DNA of 64,000 nucleotides from Gemella haemolysans ATCC 10379 (GTDB taxonomy: Bacteria; Bacillota; Bacilli; Staphylococcales; Gemellaceae), in NCBI RefSeq assembly GCF_000173915.1, contig NZ_ACDZ02000014.1:372001-436000 (forward strand). The letters run 5' to 3'. Below the pieces are notes generated by a model that worked only from the letters and a program-made list of their open reading frames with translations, searched no databases and was not told the origin of the DNA. Positions 25,744 to 34,543 of this stretch are shown here, in pieces; position 1 is the first letter of the stretch, and each line of letters starts with the position of its first letter. A program made the position numbers and the translations under genes.

Positions 25744-26006
25744 TGTACAAAATTGTTTTTGATGAAGCGATAAAAAAGGATTTAAAGAAATTAGATAAAC
25801 AAACTTTAAAGATTTTATTTAGTTGGATTGAAAAAAATTTGAGTAATACGGATGATCCACGCGGTATGGGAAAAGCTCTAGTAGGCAATAAAAAAGGTTA
25901 TTGGAGATATAGAATAGGGGATTATCGGTTAATAACAAGAATAGAAGATGATAGACTTATTATAATCGCTATTAATTTTAAACATCGAAGAGAAGTTTAT
26001 AGTTAA
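25743..26006 (+). CDS. RelE/ParE family toxin
   Basis: The 87-residue protein has the RelE fold pattern: MYKIVFDEAIKKDLKKLDK, two helices, then DDPRGMGKALVGNKKGYWRYRIGDYRLITRI and a final strand with HRREVY. The conserved basic and aromatic residues near the end (Arg57, Arg62, His80, Arg81) fit an mRNA-cleaving RelE-type toxin. It is translationally coupled to the antitoxin gene. Confidence 0.88.
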   Translation: MYKIVFDEAIKKDLKKLDKQTLKILFSWIEKNLSNTDDPRGMGKALVGNKKGYWRYRIGDYRLITRIEDDRLIIIAINFKHRREVYS

Positions 26007-26049
26007 GTGTGATTTTGAGAAAAATGGTTAAGTTGTAGGAGGAATTTTA

Positions 26050-26709
26050 ATGAAAATAGCGGTTATGGCTGGAACACCAATTGATTCGAAATTAGGTGCG
26101 GAGCTACTAAATTTATATGGTTATGATGATGTAGTTTTAGTGCCAATTTCTAATAATCCAGTAGAGCAAACTACGTTTCAAGCATTAGAAGACGAAGAAC
26201 GTGAAAATATTATTGTAAAAATTATTGATGAACTAAAGGAGAAAGATTGTTATGCAATTTTTGTATACTGTAACTCACTTAGTTCGGTTGTCGATTTCGA
26301 TAGATTGGCAGAAAAAATGAATATTTCTATTATTACTCCTATGCAGATGTATAGAAATCTTGGTTTTGAGTATAAGTATCTAGCTGTTATGGCTGCAAAC
26401 TCTCATGGTCTTACAGGTGTTGAGAACAATCTTTATGTCTCGAATCCGCGTCTACGTGTACTTGGATTATCGATGTTGGAGCTTGTTAAAGCTATTGAAG
26501 AGGGTAATAAACCTGAACAGATATTGGAAGATTTCAACTTCAAGACATTGTTTAATTATTTTGAATTAACGAATGTAGAAGCTGTTGTTCTTGGATGTAC
26601 TCATTTTCCTTATATCAAACAAGAACTTGAGAAAATAACTAACCTTCATATTATAGATGTCGGTGTCTTTATGATAGAGAGTTTAAAAAATAAGGATAAA
26701 TTGATTTAA
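26050..26709 (+). CDS. Asp/Glu racemase family protein
   Basis: The 219-residue protein has the two catalytic cysteines of cofactor-independent amino acid racemases: Cys74 in VYCNSLSSV and Cys183 in GCTHFPY. It is shorter than typical MurI (about 265) and lacks the usual DSGxGG start, having VMAGTPIDSKLG instead. It is therefore probably a racemase-family paralogue rather than the cell-wall glutamate racemase, although a D-Glu role is not excluded. AGGAGG precedes the ATG. Confidence 0.75.
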   Translation: MKIAVMAGTPIDSKLGAELLNLYGYDDVVLVPISNNPVEQTTFQALEDEERENIIVKIIDELKEKDCYAIFVYCNSLSSVVDFDRLAEKMNISIITPMQMYRNLGFEYKYLAVMAANSHGLTGVENNLYVSNPRLRVLGLSMLELVKAIEEGNKPEQILEDFNFKTLFNYFELTNVEAVVLGCTHFPYIKQELEKITNLHIIDVGVFMIESLKNKDKLI

Positions 26710-26722
26710 ATTAAGGAATAAT

Positions 26723-26785
26723 AAAAAGTGGAATACCTCCAACATAATCTATAAAAATTATGCTATGAGTATATTCCACTTTTTT
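26723..26785. terminator. Bidirectional terminator between convergent genes
   Basis: AAAAAGTGGAATA at 26723-26735 and TATTCCACTTTTT at 26772-26784 are exact complements with T runs on both strands. It serves the racemase gene (+) and the lipL gene (-). Confidence 0.85.
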
Positions 26786-26788
26786 ATT

Positions 26789-27610
26789 TTATTTTCCTTC
26801 TAAGTAACTTTCGTTTCTTTCTTTTGCTTGTTCGAAGATTTCGTTGTATTCTTCTACCATTGCTTCTGTGTATTCACCTTTTTCTAAGTCACAGTCTAAA
26901 CCATAAAGTACTTTTTCCACTCTTTCAAAAACATCTTCAAGAGTGAATTTTTTATTTAGTAAATTTTCTAGTGTTTCCATACATTCTGGATCAACTTTTG
27001 GATATTTGTATCTTACTTCTTGATCGTCAATTCCAATCTCATAGAAATCTTTCATAATGTTTGCACGTTTTTGTTGATCACCGAAGATACTTATGTAAAT
27101 TGAAACTACTACCGCTTCTTTAATTTTTCTTTGAGCGATCCCTGCAAATTTCTTTCCATTTATGCTTAGGTCGTAATCCCCTGGACAGTATGAATTTGCT
27201 ATTTCTATCGCTTCGATTTTGTTAGCACCTTCTGGGAAAATTGCTTTTATAAATGATGTCATAAGCTCATAACCTTCATTAATAGAAAAGTTATCTTTTG
27301 GTTTATTCATAACGATTGATAAGTTTAGAATTCCTTTGTCTGAAATAATACCAAGCCCCCCGATATTTCTTACTGCTGGAATTATATTATTTCTATAAAA
27401 TGCAAATAATGCTTGTTCAAAGTATGGTACGCGTGTATCCGGTGCACCGATTATTGCAGAGTTTGGTAATGTATATAAATGTAATATACAATCATCACTA
27501 TTAGATACTGTGCGTAAGAACATTTCATCAGTAGCAATAGGGATTAAGGGATTCACAATATTTAAAGTTTTATAAACATTGAATTTTCTATTTCGAATAA
27601 GATCTAGCAT
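26789..27610 (-). CDS. lipL: Octanoyl/lipoyl transferase LipL-like
   Basis: Member of the biotin/lipoate ligase superfamily, most like LipL, which moves the octanoyl group from GcvH to the E2 subunits of 2-oxo acid dehydrogenases. The diagnostic stretch is NSYCPGDYDLSINGKKFAGI, with acyl-carrying Cys142 and Lys154, and the length of 273 fits LipL. The lipoate-ligase RRxxGG region reads AVRNIGGLG here (79-87). AGGAG precedes ATG 27610. It is a single gene. LipM or a lipoate ligase is the main alternative. Confidence 0.78.
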   Translation of the reverse strand: MLDLIRNRKFNVYKTLNIVNPLIPIATDEMFLRTVSNSDDCILHLYTLPNSAIIGAPDTRVPYFEQALFAFYRNNIIPAVRNIGGLGIISDKGILNLSIVMNKPKDNFSINEGYELMTSFIKAIFPEGANKIEAIEIANSYCPGDYDLSINGKKFAGIAQRKIKEAVVVSIYISIFGDQQKRANIMKDFYEIGIDDQEVRYKYPKVDPECMETLENLLNKKFTLEDVFERVEKVLYGLDCDLEKGEYTEAMVEEYNEIFEQAKERNESYLEGK

Positions 27611-27718
27611 AGCTACTCCTTTAACATGTCGATAATATTTTATAGCTTAAAAATTAATACTTTATAATTATAAGTTATGCGACTAATTTATGCAAGGCTT
27701 TAATGAATTACATATTAT

Positions 27719-27769
27719 AAAAAAATGACTCGAACATCGTGATTTTAAGAAATCAATTTTGTCGAGTCA
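27719..27769 (-). terminator. Terminator of the PTS_EIIC_2 gene
   Basis: On the minus strand TGACTCGA and TCGAGTCA enclose a second hairpin (TTGATTT with AAATCAC), followed by seven T. It lies 13 bp after the stop at 27782. Confidence 0.85.
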
Positions 27770-27781
27770 CATCTGTGTATA

Positions 27782-28831
27782 TTATAAGTTAAGTTTGTAA
27801 TCTTCTGGTTTAATAATTGGTACAATTTTCGTGAATAATTTTACAAAGAAGAAACCAGAAACTACAGGAATTACTACGAAGACGATAGCTGCTTTTAATA
27901 TTTCTAAAGTACTTCCGTCAGTAGTCGAAAGGTGAGCTAATGGTCCAACTAAACCACTGAATCCAAATCCAGCACTCATTGGTGTTCCTTGGATATTTAA
28001 TATGGTAGCGAAAACTCCAGAGACAGCTGCGCTACAAAGAACTGGTAGCATGATTTTTGGCTTTGCAAAAATATTTGCCATAGAAATTTTCGGTGAACCG
28101 ATAAAGTGTGCGAAGCAAACTCCTTTAGAGTTAACAGCCCAACCTGCAATTGCAAGTGTAAATCCACATGCACAAATTCCAAGATTTGCAGCACCTGAGG
28201 CAATACCTTCTATATTAATCGCAAGAGCAACTCCAACTGATGTAATAGGAGAGACTACTAGACAAGCGAAAATCATCGCGATTAGAATAGTTAGGATAAT
28301 CGGTTGTAAAGTAAGTAAATGTTTAATTCCATCCCCAAGTAATTTCGTAACACCTGAGAAAAATGGAAGTGTGAATCTACCGATACCTCCGATAATTACT
28401 AATGTAAGTGGTGGTAGTATAATTACTGCATAGTTTTTAGCTTTATCTCCGATTAGAAGTATAAAAGCTGTAGCCAGTGCAGCTGTGAAAATCATCGTTA
28501 CGATATCTCCAGAACCTTTTAGCATAAGTCCTGTCTTATCTGGTGTTGGTATTATTGATCCACCAGCAAATAATGTAGCTAATCCGATTGAAACACTCTG
28601 TACGGGTGTGAATTTAAAGAATAATCCGATTATTATTCCTGAAGCTAATCCTATCATGGCATTGGAAATAGTTATTGATAATGATAAAAACGCAAGTGAT
28701 GGATATAGCTTTCCTATATATTTAAGTAGTTCACCAAGTAACGCACCAGGTACTAAACAAAGTACAGTTCCTAAGGCGATACCGTTTAGAACGTTCATGG
28801 TGAACTTTTTAATAGTAATATTTTCTTTCAT
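27782..28831 (-). CDS. PTS_EIIC_2 family membrane protein (putative sugar transporter)
   Basis: The 349-residue protein has about nine hydrophobic helices and the glycine-rich loops of the PTS_EIIC_2 family (GTVLCLVPGALLGELLKYIG, GGSIIPTPD, SPKISMANIFAKPKI). It is a membrane component without the IIA or IIB domains of a full phosphotransferase permease. I chose the ATG at 28831, nine bases after AAGGAG; the in-frame ATGs at 28840 and 28837 touch that site. It is a single gene, and its substrate is unknown. Confidence 0.8.
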   Translation of the reverse strand: MKENITIKKFTMNVLNGIALGTVLCLVPGALLGELLKYIGKLYPSLAFLSLSITISNAMIGLASGIIIGLFFKFTPVQSVSIGLATLFAGGSIIPTPDKTGLMLKGSGDIVTMIFTAALATAFILLIGDKAKNYAVIILPPLTLVIIGGIGRFTLPFFSGVTKLLGDGIKHLLTLQPIILTILIAMIFACLVVSPITSVGVALAINIEGIASGAANLGICACGFTLAIAGWAVNSKGVCFAHFIGSPKISMANIFAKPKIMLPVLCSAAVSGVFATILNIQGTPMSAGFGFSGLVGPLAHLSTTDGSTLEILKAAIVFVVIPVVSGFFFVKLFTKIVPIIKPEDYKLNL

Positions 28832-29023
28832 ATACATCATCTCCTTTATGTATTCGCAACCTAAAAAGGTTACTAATTATTATAACGTAAAATATATTGT
28901 TTGTATATGAAAAAACTACAGAGTTTAAGAGTAATTCACTATAGGAGGTTTAACTTTGTTTTAACTTTTTTCTGTATAGTGTATAATTATATTATAAGGA
29001 AAGTTATAACAAAGGAGATTCAA

Positions 29024-29668
29024 ATGAAAGCTTTAAGAAAATTACTATCGTTATTAATAGTATTAGCTCTTTTTGGTGGTGGTATAACATACGCATTAAC
29101 ACCAGATAATAACATTAAAAATTCAGAAAAACTAGCAAATGTTCAAGCCTCAACTACATTAGAAGATTTGAATGGAGACTTCCTTTCTAACATTAGTTAT
29201 GCTAATTCAAAAGTGTCTACGTCACTAAAAATTGATAATGGTACATTTTTATCAATCTTTAAAAAAGCAGTTGAAAAAGATTCAGAATTATTAAACGGAA
29301 GTTATAAATTAGTTGGAAATCATATTGAAGCGAAGTTACCGGTTAAACTAGGACTTTGGGATACTATGATAAATACTAATGTTAAAGTAGTAGGTGCAAA
29401 TAATACTGTGGACTTAGTTCTAGAAGATGCTAAAATCGGTAAAGTGCCTATACCTGATTTTGCTTTGGAAAAATATTTAAAAGAAGCACTAACAGGGACT
29501 GGCGTTGGGGTGAGTGGTAACATAATTAAGATTAAATCACTAGATGTTCCGGTTATGATCGACAATGTGGAAGTCTCAGGTGGAAATGTTAATGTGACTG
29601 CCTCACTAACACAAAAACAAATCTTACAATATGGCTCTGAAGCTATAAAAAATTATTTTAGAGGATAA
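29024..29668 (+). CDS. YpmS-like (DUF2140) extracytoplasmic protein
   Basis: The 214-residue protein has an N-terminal hydrophobic helix (residues 7-24, LLSLLIVLALFGGGITYAL), so it is anchored or exported. The outside domain is a lipid-binding-like beta fold with VDLVLEDAKIGKVPIPDF near 120-140, resembling YpmS/DUF2140, at moderate confidence. The start is ATG 29024 behind AAAGGAG; the open frame further upstream crosses the promoter TATAAT at 28982 and is rejected. Confidence 0.6.
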   Translation: MKALRKLLSLLIVLALFGGGITYALTPDNNIKNSEKLANVQASTTLEDLNGDFLSNISYANSKVSTSLKIDNGTFLSIFKKAVEKDSELLNGSYKLVGNHIEAKLPVKLGLWDTMINTNVKVVGANNTVDLVLEDAKIGKVPIPDFALEKYLKEALTGTGVGVSGNIIKIKSLDVPVMIDNVEVSGGNVNVTASLTQKQILQYGSEAIKNYFRG

Positions 29669-29678
29669 AAAATATATT

Positions 29679-29757
29679 AAGACTTTGGAAAAACTCTATA
29701 GAAGGACGAGAAGATTATTCATGTCTCATTCACATATTGTTTTACTAAAGTCTTTTT
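29679..29757 (+). terminator. Possible terminator with a large loop
   Basis: AAGACTTT at 29679-29686 pairs with AAAGTCTT at 29747-29754, followed by TTT. The 60-base loop makes this less certain than the others. Confidence 0.4.
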
Positions 29758-29809
29758 ATAAATTTAAAAATGTTTTCAGAAAATTTTATGTTAAATTCAC
29801 ATAAAATGC

Positions 29810-29838
29810 TTGAAACTTTATTCTTAATGTAATATAAT
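29810..29838 (+). promoter_or_regulatory. Promoter of the ileS T-box transcript
   Basis: TTGAAA at 29810-29815 and TATAAT at 29833-29838 are 17 bp apart, just before the T-box leader. Confidence 0.8.
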
Positions 29839-29849
29839 AAACATATCGT

Positions 29850-30040
29850 AAATAAAGACAAGACATCTATGTGGAGTTTTAGAGAGAAACTGGTTGGTGA
29901 AAAGTTTTATAGAAGCATAGGAGTTATCACTTTATTGTGTAATAATTTTAATATAGAACAAACAAGTGCTCTTGGTAGGAGTTAAAAGAGGTGGTACCGT
30001 GGATACATTTCGCCCTCTATAACTTTTACTGAGAGTTTTT
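29850..30040 (+). promoter_or_regulatory. T-box leader of ileS
   Basis: The leader has the T-box hallmarks: an AGAGA and GGTG stem I region (29880-29920), a probable isoleucine specifier ATC within GTTATCACTT, and the T-box core AGGTGGTACCGTGG near 29987 followed by TTCGCCCTCT, which would form the antiterminator. AACTTTTACTGAGAGTT plus T run makes the competing terminator. Uncharged tRNA-Ile would favour read-through into ileS. The core differs from the common AGGGTGGNACCGCG at two places. Confidence 0.88.
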
Positions 30041-30059
30041 TATTTTGAAAGGAGATAAA

Positions 30060-32792
30060 ATGGTAGAATTAAAAGATACATTATTAATGCCAAATACGAA
30101 GTTTCCAATGCGTGGAAATCTTCCAAATAAAGAACCGGGGTTCCTACAACGCTGGGAAGAAATGGACTTATACAATAAAATTTTAGAAAAAAATGCTGGG
30201 AAACCTTCATATGTACTTCACGATGGACCTCCATATGCGAATGGTAACATCCACATTGGACACGCATTAAACAAAATCTTAAAAGACTTTATCGTTAAAT
30301 ATAAAAACATGAATGGTTTTGTTTCACCATACGTTCCAGGTTGGGATACTCACGGTCTTCCAATCGAGCAAGTGTTAGTAAACAATGGTGTTGATAGAAA
30401 ATCTATGCCAGCTAACAAATTCAGAAACAAATGTAAAGATTATGCTTTAAAACAAGTTGATAAACAACGTGCTGACTTCAAAAAACTTGGAGTACTAGGA
30501 GATTGGGATAACCCATACTTAACTCTTGATCCAAAATTTGAAGCTGAACAAATCCGTGTATTCGGTAAAATGGTAGACAAAGGATATATCTACAAAGGAT
30601 TAAAACCTATTTACTGGTCACCATCTTCAGAATCTGCGCTAGCTGAGGCTGAAATCGAGTATCACGATCACACTTCACCATCTATCTATGTTGCATTTGA
30701 CCTAGTTAGTGAAAATGGTGCAGTTGAAAAAGGAACTAAGTTTGTTATCTGGACAACTACTCCTTGGACATTACCTGCGAACTTAGGTATCGCTGTTCAC
30801 CCAGACTTTGAATACCAAGTTGTTAAATACAATGGTGAAAGCTACTTAGTTGCTAAAGAAAGAGTAGCGTTCTTAGCTGAAAAATTCGGTTGGGAAAACT
30901 ATGAAACTGGTGAAGTATTAGTAGGTAAAGATTTAGAGTACTTACTATGTCAACACCCATTCTTAGATAGAACATCTACATTAATCTTAGCTGATTATGT
31001 AACACTTGATTCAGGGACTGGTTTAGTACATACAGCGCCTGGACACGGGGTTGATGACTATCTTGTAGGTCAATTACAATACAAACTTGGAGTATTATCA
31101 CCAGTTGATAACCAAGGTGTTCTTACAGAAGAAGCTGGACAATTTGCTGGTAAATTCGTATTCGACGCGAATAAAGACATTATTGCTCACTTAGCTGAAA
31201 CTGGAGCGTTATTAAAACAAGAAGATATTACTCACTCATATCCACATGACTGGAGAAGTAAAAAACCAATTATCTTCAGAGCTACACCACAATGGTTCTG
31301 TTCTGTAGATGCATTCCGTTCTGAATTATTAGAAGCTGTAGATAACACTAAATTCTACAGTGAGTGGGGTAAACCAAGATTATATAACATGATTCGTGAC
31401 CGTGGTGACTGGGTAATCAGTCGTCAACGTGTTTGGGGTGTGCCAATTCCTGTATTCTATGCTGAAAACGGAGAAGCTATCCTTGATATCGAATTAATCG
31501 AACACGTAGCGAAAATCTTCGAAGAAGAGGGATCAAACGTTTGGTTCTACAAAGATACTAAGGAATTATTACCAGAAGGATATACTCACCCAGGAAGTCC
31601 AAACGGTGAATTCACTAAAGAAATGGACATCATGGACGTTTGGTTTGACTCTGGAACATCTCACCAAGGATGCTGTGCAATCCGCGAAGATTTAACATAC
31701 CCAGCTGACTTATATCTAGAAGGAAGTGACCAATACCGTGGATGGTTCAACTCTTCACTTATCACTTCTGTAGCGGTATCTGGAGTAGCTCCATATAAAG
31801 AGTTAGTATCTGCTGGATTCGTTATGGATGGTAATGGTAACAAGATGAGTAAATCATTAGGTAACGTTATTTCTCCTAACGATGTAGGTAAAGAATTAGG
31901 TGCTGAGATTATCCGTTTATGGTCTGCAAGTGTAGACTACACTCAAGATGTTCGTATCTCTAAAGATATCTTAAAACAAGTATCTGAAACATACAGAAAA
32001 ATCAGAAATACTTTCCGTTTCTTACTAGGAAACTTATACAACGGAAGCTTCAACAACAAAACTGATTTAGTTGCGTACGAAAACCTTGAAGAACTAGACA
32101 AATACATGGTTCTTAAATTCGAAAAAGTTGTAGCAAAAGTATTAGACTACTACGAAAACTACCAATTCAACAGTATTACTACTGAACTAATTAACTTCTT
32201 TAACGTTGAATTATCTTCATTCTACCTTGACTACGGTAAAGATATCCTTTACATCGAAGGTGAAGATTCTCACAAACGTCAAAGTATGTTAACAGTTCTT
32301 TACACAGTATTAAGTAAATCTGTTAGATTACTTGCTCCAATTCTTTCATTCACAGCTGAAGAAGTATATGACAATATGCCATACGAAGATGCTGAGTCTG
32401 TACACTTAACTGACTTCCCAGCTAAAAACGTAATTGAAGACGCTGCTTTAGAAGCTAAATGGGATAAACTTCTAGAAGTTCGTGATGACGTGAATAAAGC
32501 ATTAGAAGAAAGCCGTAATGAGAAAGTTATCGGTAAATCTCTAGAAGCTGCTGTTGAAGTATACAGCAATGATGCAGAAGTGGTTGAGTTATTAAACTCT
32601 GTTGCTAACTTAAACCAATTCTTCATCGTAAGTAAAGTAGAGGTTAAAGAAAATGATGGTGTAGCTTATGATCTTGCTACTGTTAAAGTAACAAAAGCTG
32701 AAGGACACCGTTGTGAACGTTGTTGGAACATCGTTGACGAAGTAAACGAAGAAGGTTTATGTCCACGTTGTGCTAGCATCTTAAACAAATAA
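30060..32792 (+). CDS. ileS: Isoleucine--tRNA ligase
   Basis: Charges tRNA-Ile with isoleucine. Its 910 residues show HIGH (65-68, in GNIHIGHAL), KMSKS (595-599), the CP1 editing domain with [13 protein letters not shown], and the C-terminal zinc ribbon CERCW...CPRC typical of bacterial type IleS. The start is ATG 30060 behind AGGAG; the TTG at 30045 lies before that site. It is regulated by the T-box leader and followed by a strong terminator. Confidence 0.97.
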   Translation: MVELKDTLLMPNTKFPMRGNLPNKEPGFLQRWEEMDLYNKILEKNAGKPSYVLHDGPPYANGNIHIGHALNKILKDFIVKYKNMNGFVSPYVPGWDTHGLPIEQVLVNNGVDRKSMPANKFRNKCKDYALKQVDKQRADFKKLGVLGDWDNPYLTLDPKFEAEQIRVFGKMVDKGYIYKGLKPIYWSPSSESALAEAEIEYHDHTSPSIYVAFDLVSENGAVEKGTKFVIWTTTPWTLPANLGIAVHPDFEYQVVKYNGESYLVAKERVAFLAEKFGWENYETGEVLVGKDLEYLLCQHPFLDRTSTLILADYVTLDSGTGLVHTAPGHGVDDYLVGQLQYKLGVLSPVDNQGVLTEEAGQFAGKFVFDANKDIIAHLAETGALLKQEDITHSYPHDWRSKKPIIFRATPQWFCSVDAFRSELLEAVDNTKFYSEWGKPRLYNMIRDRGDWVISRQRVWGVPIPVFYAENGEAILDIELIEHVAKIFEEEGSNVWFYKDTKELLPEGYTHPGSPNGEFTKEMDIMDVWFDSGTSHQGCCAIREDLTYPADLYLEGSDQYRGWFNSSLITSVAVSGVAPYKELVSAGFVMDGNGNKMSKSLGNVISPNDVGKELGAEIIRLWSASVDYTQDVRISKDILKQVSETYRKIRNTFRFLLGNLYNGSFNNKTDLVAYENLEELDKYMVLKFEKVVAKVLDYYENYQFNSITTELINFFNVELSSFYLDYGKDILYIEGEDSHKRQSMLTVLYTVLSKSVRLLAPILSFTAEEVYDNMPYEDAESVHLTDFPAKNVIEDAALEAKWDKLLEVRDDVNKALEESRNEKVIGKSLEAAVEVYSNDAEVVELLNSVANLNQFFIVSKVEVKENDGVAYDLATVKVTKAEGHRCERCWNIVDEVNEEGLCPRCASILNK

Positions 32793-32807
32793 AAGAATAA
32801 CTTACAC

Positions 32808-32847
32808 ATAGAACTTAGGTTAAATTTAATCTAAGTTCTATTTTTTT
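32808..32847 (+). terminator. Intrinsic terminator after ileS
   Basis: ATAGAACTTAG and CTAAGTTCTAT form an 11-bp stem, followed by seven T. Confidence 0.9.
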
Positions 32848-32945
32848 ATAATTTTATATTATTTTTATAATTTTATATTATGAGTCCAAAAAAATGGACA
32901 GATAGCTTGTTATAATTAAATAACAAAACGAAGAGGTGATTTAAA

Positions 32946-33281
32946 ATGGAAAAAAATTATATTACAATTACAGGAATGCAACATTATTTCGGAACAACAG
33001 TTTTTAAAGTAGGAGATGTTATAAGTTGTGAGAAAGAGTTTGATAACGATTATGACGAAGAAGCAATTAAAGTTATGATGAAGACTTTCGGTAAAGTTGG
33101 TTATGTAGGGAATTCTTGCAGAACTGTCGCAAAAGGTACGAAAAGTGCAGGAAGAATTTATGATAAAGTAGGAGATAAGTTCTTTGTAAGAGTATGTTTT
33201 GTTACTGATGGTTCTGTAATTGCAGAAGTTGTTAACAAAGATGTAAAAATACATAAAAGTAATAGAAAAATTCGTAAATAG
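32946..33281 (+). CDS. HIRAN domain protein
   Basis: A single HIRAN domain makes up most of this 111-residue protein: ITGMQHYFGTTVFKVGD, then CEKEFDNDYDEEAIKVMM and GKVGYVGNS. HIRAN domains bind DNA ends or stalled-fork DNA and are usually fused to helicases or nucleases; a stand-alone form may act as an adaptor. GAGGTG precedes the ATG. The WYL regulator gene starts 40 bp downstream in the same direction, so they probably share a transcript. Confidence 0.8.
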   Translation: MEKNYITITGMQHYFGTTVFKVGDVISCEKEFDNDYDEEAIKVMMKTFGKVGYVGNSCRTVAKGTKSAGRIYDKVGDKFFVRVCFVTDGSVIAEVVNKDVKIHKSNRKIRK

Positions 33282-33321
33282 TTGTTATTATATACATAAG
33301 TGTATATAAGGAGCAAAATTT

Positions 33322-34308
33322 ATGGAAAAAGGAAGATATCAAAAATTAAAGCTATTGTACTTATTAGAAATAATGAGAGACTATAGTGATGAAAATACTT
33401 ATTTAAGTGTAAAAGAATTAACTTCTTTACTCTTAAAAAAAGAAATAGTTGTTGAGAGAAAAACTCTATATAAAGATATAGAATTACTACAAGATTATGG
33501 ATTTAATATCATAGTTGGAAAAAGTGGTCGTGAAAATACCTATGCTTTAGTAGAAAGAGAATTTGAGCTTGCAGAGGTGAAAATGTTAATCGATGTTATA
33601 CAGGCTAGTAAGTTTTTGACAGCGAAAAAATCACGAGATCTAATCTTAAAACTTAAGAAATTAGCGAGCAAAAAACAAGCACAAAAAATACAAAGACAGG
33701 TATATTCTTTCGAAGAGAATAAATATATAAACGAAAATATTTATTATAATGTCGATGCTATTCATAATGCAATTGCAGAAAATAAGCAAATTAATTTTAA
33801 TTATTGGCAATGGAATTATAAGAAACAGATGATTGATAGGAAAAACGGTGAAGTTTATAATGTAAGTCCATTTGCTCTAGTATGGAATGATGAGAATTAT
33901 TACATGGTTGCTTACGATGCTAAGACAGATTTAATCAAGAATTATCGTGTTGATAAGATGAGAAATGTTGCTATTGCTGAGAATGATAGATTAGGTCATG
34001 ATAAGTTCCAAAAAGAAGATATATCGAGTTATTCGAAGAAAATCTTCGGTATGTATGGTGGAACTTTAGAAAGGGTGACTTTGGAGTTTAAAGAATCGTT
34101 AATTGGAGCGATCGTCGATAGATTCGGTAAAGATATTATGATTCATAAAAAAGATGATTCTTATCAAACTTCTGTAGAAGTTATGTGTAGTAGTCATTTC
34201 TTAGGTTGGATTTTCTCTCTAGGTAGTGATATTGAAATACTAGCACCTCAAAATGTACGAGAATTATATGTGGAGAAAGTGGAGAGTTTACTAATAAAAT
34301 ATAAATAA
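33322..34308 (+). CDS. WYL domain transcriptional regulator
   Basis: The 328-residue protein has an N-terminal winged helix (LKLLYLLEIM...LSVKELTSLL, then RKTLYKDIELLQDYGF, about 10-60) and a WYL ligand-sensing domain in the middle (FALVWNDENYYMVAYD, about 190-205, then NYRVDKM), with a C-terminal WCX-like extension. WYL regulators often sense nucleic acids or nucleotides and control defence or DNA-damage genes. AAGGAG precedes the ATG. The HIRAN gene just upstream is a likely co-transcribed partner. Confidence 0.85.
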   Translation: MEKGRYQKLKLLYLLEIMRDYSDENTYLSVKELTSLLLKKEIVVERKTLYKDIELLQDYGFNIIVGKSGRENTYALVEREFELAEVKMLIDVIQASKFLTAKKSRDLILKLKKLASKKQAQKIQRQVYSFEENKYINENIYYNVDAIHNAIAENKQINFNYWQWNYKKQMIDRKNGEVYNVSPFALVWNDENYYMVAYDAKTDLIKNYRVDKMRNVAIAENDRLGHDKFQKEDISSYSKKIFGMYGGTLERVTLEFKESLIGAIVDRFGKDIMIHKKDDSYQTSVEVMCSSHFLGWIFSLGSDIEILAPQNVRELYVEKVESLLIKYK

Positions 34309-34312
34309 AAAT

Positions 34313-34353
34313 ATTCTAGTAGGATTTTAAGAGGGAATTTTACTAGAATTTTT
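34313..34353 (+). terminator. Intrinsic terminator after the WYL gene
   Basis: ATTCTAGTA and TACTAGAAT are perfect complements around a 19-base spacer, followed by five T. Confidence 0.8.
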
Positions 34354-34543
34354 ACTTGTTTAAAATCAAAAAATATATAAATTTATTTAGCTTTATTTGT
34401 TAAATGTAATACATAGTTAATATCAACTTAAAATCATGCTAATGTGGTTGCTTTAATAGAAAATGAATGTTATAATTAAATGATGAATTATAATATGATT
34501 ATAAAATCATTTAATAGAAAAATATGTCGGAAGGAAAATGTCA

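Noticed and set aside
28002-28910. Two plus-strand frames opposite the PTS_EIIC_2 gene
   Set aside because: They lack ribosome binding sites and family features, and the minus-strand gene explains the region fully.
28901-29023. N-terminal extension of the YpmS-like protein
   Set aside because: It would cross the TATAAT at 28982 and the ribosome binding site of ATG 29024, which starts at a proper signal anchor.
30045-30059. Longer ileS start at TTG 30045
   Set aside because: It overlaps the ribosome binding site; ATG 30060 is correctly spaced and gives the usual IleS N-terminus.
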